Assembly (NCBI RefSeq): GCF_905475465.1
Contig: NC_062239.1
Span: 7,688,001 to 7,752,000, forward strand
Origin: Pieris napi
Taxonomy: Eukaryota > Arthropoda > Insecta > Lepidoptera > Pieridae
Direction of reading: 5' to 3'
Length of the DNA stretch: 64,000 bases
This document shows positions 61,683-64,000 of the stretch, one piece after another; the first letter of the stretch is position 1, and each line of letters begins with the position of its first letter. The position numbers and the translations under genes are program-made. A model generated the notes under the pieces. It did no database searches. It worked only from the letters and a program-made list of their open reading frames with translations, and was not told where the DNA came from.

Positions 61683-62606
61683 ATGTCGACAACAGAAAAT
61701 TCCGGTGCAGAGCGTCAAACTTCATCAACACCGTCGAGCCAAGAAGTCTCCGGCATTTCACTGTCGCTCCGCGTGCCACCATTCTGGCGTGACCAGCCGC
61801 TCCTCTGGTTCTGCAGTTTCGAAGCAGCAACCGCCGATTTAAAACGAAGCCAGGCCCAGCTCGCCCAGATGGTCATCGCACAGCTTGAAAAGCAAGATAT
61901 ACAAAACATCGCTGATCTCATTTGCTCGCCGCCGGAAGCAGATTACTACAACGCCATTAAAGACCGTTTAATATCGCTATACGAAGAGTCTAACAGCGCA
62001 CAAACGAAGAAACTACTGTCGCAAGTCGAGCTCGGAGACCAGAAACCCAGCCAGCTGATGAGGCAAATGAAGCAGCTTAACAAGGATAAATTTCCCGAGA
62101 GCACCATCAAAATGATGTGGCTTGAGCATCTGCCGCCACACATTCGTTCCGTGCTAGCTGTCAGCGAAGCGTTTAAAATCAAAACGACGCTTGACGACCT
62201 TACCTTGCTCGCGGACAAAATGATGGAAGTCCACACGCCGTCGCAACACATCGCTGCCGTCGCAACGCCTTTCACATCTGTACCATCACCACCACCACAT
62301 AATCCGCAACAGCCAACCATCGACACCCTCATCGGTGAAATAAGAAGGTTGTCTTTGGAAGTGGCTGAGCTACGAGCACAACCTCGCGACAATTACCGCA
62401 ACAGTCGCTCTCGCCACCGTTACCTATCACGCTCGCGGAACGCATCTCCACATCACAACGAAAACCGACGAGAGTCGCAGATGGAAGACCGAAGCCGAAA
62501 AAAATCTCCAATGCCGTACTGCTACTACCATCAACGCTACGGTATGGACGCGAAGAAATGCGCACCACCGTGCAGTTTCAAGCCCATTAACCAGTCGGAA
62601 AACTAA
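61683..62606 (+). CDS. gag: Gag of a Ty3/gypsy-type LTR retrotransposon, 307 aa
   Basis: Forms the particle of the element. Intact frame from ATG 61683 (MSTTENSGAERQ) to TAA 62604-62606. The capsid-like part (about residues 25-180) starts VPPFWRDQPLLWFCSFEA and includes MWLEHLPPHIRSVLAV. An Arg/Ser-rich segment follows, and the C-terminus carries CYYHQRYGMDAKKCAPPCSF, a zinc-knuckle-like motif usual in this gag group. GC content and codon use are clearly higher than in the surrounding host DNA. In-frame codons upstream to 61629 begin at a GTG and are probably leader. Confidence 0.88.
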   Translation: MSTTENSGAERQTSSTPSSQEVSGISLSLRVPPFWRDQPLLWFCSFEAATADLKRSQAQLAQMVIAQLEKQDIQNIADLICSPPEADYYNAIKDRLISLYEESNSAQTKKLLSQVELGDQKPSQLMRQMKQLNKDKFPESTIKMMWLEHLPPHIRSVLAVSEAFKIKTTLDDLTLLADKMMEVHTPSQHIAAVATPFTSVPSPPPHNPQQPTIDTLIGEIRRLSLEVAELRAQPRDNYRNSRSRHRYLSRSRNASPHHNENRRESQMEDRSRKKSPMPYCYYHQRYGMDAKKCAPPCSFKPINQSEN

Positions 62607-64000
62607 AAGTAACGCTGGCCGCGGCGGGAACTGGCGTTACCGAATCATCACACCGCCTTTTCGTTACCGACAGGGTAACGAAACTTACCTTTTTGGTCGA
62701 CACAGGAGCCAATATCTCCGTGCTACCAAAGAAAAAAGGCTCACGCGAAAAACCACTGCCGTTTCAACTCTACGCCGCCAACAACACTGTAATTCCTACA
62801 TACGGAGAGAAGTCACTCACACTCGATCTTAACCTCCGAAGACCATACACATGGAAATTCGTCGTAGCCGATGTGTCAAAGCCAATCCTGGGAGCAGATT
62901 TCTTACAGTACCACCACCTCATTGTCGACGTAAAAAATCGACGATTGATCGACGGGAAAACACAGCTGGTAACTAACGCTCAACTCAGTACTGCGGGCAT
63001 ACCTACAGTTCGCAGTATAGACATTGAGCAAAATTACCACAGCATTCTAGCAGATTTCCCAGGCACAACTAGACTCACTTCAATGAAGCTAAGTCCTAAA
63101 CATTCCGTCGAACACTTCATTGAAACAAATGGACCGCCTCTACACTGCAGGCCACGCCCCATTGCGCCGCATCGTTACGAAATGGTCAGAAAGGAATTTC
63201 AGAGCATGATTGATCAAGGGTTATGCAGACCAAGCAAAAGCCCTTGGGCATCACCTCTTCACGTCGTGCCAAAGAAGAATGGAGACATACGCGTGTGTGG
63301 CGATTACCGAAGGCTTAACGCTATAACCAAGCCCGATCGGTATCCCATACCACGCATACGTGATTTCACTTACCAACTCGCAGGGAGGAAAATTTTCTCC
63401 ACACTTGACCTCAACCGCGCCTACCAACAACTGCCAGTCAGCGAGCAAGATGTGGAGAAAACCGCCATAATCACACCATTTGGCCTTTTCGAGTTCCCGC
63501 GCATGTGTCCTGGTCTAAAGAACGCCGGCCAGACATTCCAACGTTTTATTCACGAAGTACTGCGCGAACTCGACTTCGTATTCCCTTTCGTAGACGACCT
63601 ACTGATAGCATCAATCGACGAGGAAGAGCACCGAAAACATCTACGCACCGTATTACAGCGACTAGAAGAATACGGCATTACTATCAACCCATCAAAATGT
63701 GTTTTCGGTCAGCCAACTGTCAAATTCCTCGGTCATCAAGTCACGGCGGAAGGAATACAACCACCCCAAGAGAAGGTACAGGCTATCACAGACTTTCCAA
63801 AGCCACAAACCGTAGAAGAGCTGCGACGTTTTCTCGGTATGATAAACTTCTACCGCGAAAATATCAAAGACGCCGCCACCATACAAGCGCCGCTAAATAC
63901 CTACCTGCACAACATCAAGAAGCGTGACAAAACTAAGATCGAATGGACCGCTGAATCATCGCAAGCTTACGAGGCATGTAAAGAGAGCATAAAAAACGCC
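62591..64000 (+). CDS. pol: Pol polyprotein (protease and reverse transcriptase) of the same element, continues past the window
   Basis: Open for 470 codons to the last base of the window, in the -1 frame relative to gag and overlapping it by 16 nt (the previous stop in this frame is 62588-62590). The aspartic protease motif FLVDTGANISVLP is at about residue 34. ADFPG starts the RT region, followed by SPWASPLHVVPKKNGDIRVC, GDYRRLNAITKPDRYPIP, FSTLDLNRAYQQLPV, the catalytic FVDDLL (about residues 332-337, FVDD instead of the commoner YVDD/YIDD), and FLGMINFYREN. RNase H and integrase would follow outside the window. No stop or frameshift is seen, so the element looks young. Expression probably needs -1 frameshifting from gag. 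Confidence 0.9.

Noticed and set aside
63505..63927. 140-codon plus-strand frame in the LTR element
   Set aside because: Shadow in another frame of pol; the real frame here encodes reverse transcriptase.

Overview
The window is insect nuclear DNA and almost certainly from a butterfly or moth. It is AT-rich, its genes have short exons with GT/AG introns, and it is packed with interspersed repeats of types I recognise from memory as lepidopteran: tRNA-headed SINEs, Helitrons of the A|TC...CTAG|T type, MITEs, and LINE 3' tails. No prokaryotic features are present. Species cannot be named from the sequence.

Six host protein genes can be read exon by exon with consistent splice phases. From left to right they are: (1) a ribose-phosphate pyrophosphokinase (PRPS) on the minus strand, single coding exon, 1663-2619; (2) the zinc-finger factor HINFP on the plus strand, seven coding exons, 4687-10489; (3) an FAD amine oxidase of the polyamine (spermine) oxidase type on the minus strand, six exons, 12942-17523; (4) a four-pass membrane protein of unknown function on the plus strand, four exons, 22373-43906, with a 19.4 kb first coding intron; (5) survival of motor neuron (SMN) on the minus strand, seven exons, 45484-49911; (6) an hnRNP M / rumpelstiltskin-like RNA-binding protein on the plus strand, from 52302, with seven exons found and the 3' end missing.

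Genes 1/2 and 5/6 are divergent pairs, and each intergenic promoter region holds a terminal-inverted-repeat element. Genes 4/5 converge, and their predicted 3' ends overlap. Genes 5 and 6 both act on RNA, but I see no evidence that this clustering is functional. Most sequence between exons is transposon-derived.

Mobile DNA includes an intact Mutator-like (MULE) transposase of 606 aa with subterminal repeats, inside the big intron of gene 4; a LINE with a single in-frame stop; and a Tc1/mariner-type element that keeps a spliced N-terminal transposase exon pair. Two MITE groups share one terminal motif, with two copies each in opposite orientation. The right end (about 61.0-64.0 kb) is the 5' part of a Ty3/gypsy LTR retrotransposon with intact gag and an open pol that runs off the window. 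Its LTR holds a row of six short hairpins whose stems co-vary, which is the most unusual sequence signal I found.
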